Shown here: positions 13,491 to 14,904 of the stretch, piece by piece
Layout of the letters: the number at the start of each line of letters is the position of its first letter
Numbering within the stretch: the stretch's first letter is position 1
DNA from: an uncultured Collinsella sp.
GTDB lineage: Bacteria > Actinomycetota > Coriobacteriia > Coriobacteriales > Coriobacteriaceae
Assembly (NCBI GenBank): GCA_900551195.1
Contig: URVD01000018.1
Location: 1-14,904 of the forward strand
Direction: 5' to 3'
Length of the DNA: 14,904 nt
The notes under the pieces: model-generated
Told to the model about the DNA's origin: nothing
Seen by the model: the letters and a program-made list of their open reading frames with translations, nothing else
Databases searched by the model: none
Program-made: the position numbers and the translations under genes

Positions 13491-14904
13491 ATGGCTGGTA
13501 ATCACTTTAAGGGCAGCGATAGCGGCCGTCCTGCAGTTCCGCCGCGTCCGAACGGGGCTGGTAAGGCCGGCACGCCGGGCGGCGCTGGGCAGGGCGGTTC
13601 CGGTAAGCGCGTGTCCCCGGGCGAGACGGCGATGTTTACCGCTCTGTACGAGCAGTCTCAAAAGGCAAAAAAGACCGGCCGTGCAAGAGGGAATGTCTTT
13701 GCGGGCGGTGCAACCTCCACGTCGCAGCCGAGCGGGGCCCCTTCGATACCTGCGAACAACGCAGGTGCTGCCAACGCCGCGAATACCGCCGGCAACGTTA
13801 ATGCCGGCAAGGCCGCCAACAATACTCCCTCTGCCGGTGGCGCGGGGCTTACGGGTAACCTTGGCACGATTTACACCGGCGCCTCCGAGACTGGCACGTT
13901 CGCCCGCCTGGATGATAGCGGTGCCCAGTTTGCGGGCTCGGGTTCCAAGGAAGATTATTACGATTTTGGCTTGAACTACGGTAGCGACGCTTCGTCGAGT
14001 TCGACCTCTGACGGTCTGGTCCGTCATCGCCATCGCAAGGGCGAGCGCAAAAAGCGTCACACTGGCGCCATTATTGCCGCTGTAGTCGCGGTGCTTCTCG
14101 TTGCGCTTGGCGCAAGTGGCTTTATGCTGCTTAACTCGGCAAAGACCGTAAAGAGCGAAGCGAAGGAGGCTGTCGAGATCGTCGGTGGCCTTAAGGACAA
14201 GGTCACGTCGGGCGATTTTTCGACGCTGCCTGACGACGCGAAGAAGATCGATGGGCTCTGCGATAGCATGAAGGCGGAGACCTCGAGCCCGCTGTGGACG
14301 GTGGCTTCGTTTATCCCGGTGTATGGCAGCGACATCAGTGCGGCCCGCACCATGATTGATGCCCTGTCCGATGTCTCGAGCAACGCGCTGGTTCCCATGG
14401 CCGACAACCTTTCGCAGGCCACGCCCGGCAAGCTGTTCCAGGACGGCATGATTAACGTGTCCGCGCTGCAGGCGGTCGCCGATTCGCTTTCCAGCAGCTC
14501 GAAGGTATTCAAGAGCGCCAACGAGAAGATCCAGGGTATTGGCGATACTCATATTTCCCAAGTGACCGAGCTGGTCGATAAGGCCAAGGACGGCTTTGCC
14601 ACCCTCAACGGCGCGGTTGACGCGGCGGAGAAGGTCGCCCCCGTCCTTCCGCAGATGCTCGGCGCCAACGGCCAGACGCGCAACTACCTTGTGTACGCCA
14701 TGAACAACGTCGAGATTCGTGCCTGCGGCGGGTTTGGCGGTTCGCAGGGCGTGATGTCGGTGACTGATGGTAAGCTCGAACTGGGCGATTTTGTCAAAGT
14801 CGACATGATGAAAGAGCCTTTGAGCCCGCTTCCCATCACCGATGAAGAAGCAAACTTGTTCACGACCGGATGGGGCCTGACCGGATTCAACACGCTCGGA
14901 TACA
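13491..14904 (+). CDS. DUF4012-type membrane protein, 3' end beyond window
   Basis: The frame is open for 471 codons from ATG 13491 and runs off the right edge, so the gene is partial. The start has GAGGA 7 nt upstream. Residues 1-180 are low-complexity and rich in Gly, Ala, Asn and Ser, then a basic cluster (HRHRKGERKKRH, about 179-190) precedes one membrane helix (about 192-212). The large region after it is predicted to be extracellular. It contains NGQTRNYLVYAMNNVEIRAC and GGFGGSQG (about 395-425), which resemble the conserved block of DUF4012 proteins (LLGADGxRxYL, QNxAExRxxGGF). Such proteins are common in Gram-positive bacteria and may act at the cell envelope, but the biochemical role is unknown. 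Topology suggests a cytoplasmic disordered N-terminus and an outside domain. Confidence 0.85.
   Translation, partial: MAGNHFKGSDSGRPAVPPRPNGAGKAGTPGGAGQGGSGKRVSPGETAMFTALYEQSQKAKKTGRARGNVFAGGATSTSQPSGAPSIPANNAGAANAANTAGNVNAGKAANNTPSAGGAGLTGNLGTIYTGASETGTFARLDDSGAQFAGSGSKEDYYDFGLNYGSDASSSSTSDGLVRHRHRKGERKKRHTGAIIAAVVAVLLVALGASGFMLLNSAKTVKSEAKEAVEIVGGLKDKVTSGDFSTLPDDAKKIDGLCDSMKAETSSPLWTVASFIPVYGSDISAARTMIDALSDVSSNALVPMADNLSQATPGKLFQDGMINVSALQAVADSLSSSSKVFKSANEKIQGIGDTHISQVTELVDKAKDGFATLNGAVDAAEKVAPVLPQMLGANGQTRNYLVYAMNNVEIRACGGFGGSQGVMSVTDGKLELGDFVKVDMMKEPLSPLPITDEEANLFTTGWGLTGFNTLGY

Noticed and set aside
13461..14561. A 366-codon minus-strand frame
   Set aside because: It is antisense to the DUF4012-type gene, which has a good ribosome binding site, membrane helix and family motifs.
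1..14904. CRISPR array or insertion sequence
   Set aside because: No regularly spaced repeats of CRISPR type and no transposase-like reading frame were found.

Overview
The window looks like a chromosomal segment of a high-GC, strictly anaerobic Gram-positive actinobacterium. The best guess is Coriobacteriia, Collinsella-like. This rests on the class III (anaerobic) ribonucleotide reductase, strong GC preference at third codon positions, purine-rich ribosome binding sites and SipW-type secretion genes. The organism is an inference from these traits, not from a database match.

Left part (1-2991): everything supported here is on the minus strand. It holds nrdD with a roughly 220-nt leader and a promoter flanked by two NrdR-type boxes, then a short relic-like reading frame, then a complete tRNA-Val(GAC) with its own promoter and a textbook intrinsic terminator.

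Central part (3164-12200): a dense plus-strand gene cluster, probably one operon, and the most interesting content. Four paralogous secreted or membrane-tethered proteins share a SipW-type N-terminal segment (ATYAWF-like) and a C-terminal EGxDPxC motif. The third is interrupted by an in-frame TAG. Next come a SipW-like signal peptidase, a membrane-anchored McrB-like AAA+ ATPase, a DUF2357-like protein running into a very long Ala/Glu-rich coiled coil (split by an apparent frameshift), and a second SipW-like signal peptidase. Both peptidases carry long charged cytoplasmic tails. A reasonable model is that the peptidases process the four TasA/camelysin-like subunits into a surface fibre, while the ATPase and coiled-coil protein form a membrane-associated cytoplasmic machine that assembles, anchors or remodels it. 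The ATPase pair resembles the McrB/DUF2357 pairing known from defence loci, but no nuclease domain is seen.

Right part (12201-14904): an intergenic region with direct and inverted repeats, a DMT/EamA-family transporter, and the start of a DUF4012-type membrane protein that runs off the window.
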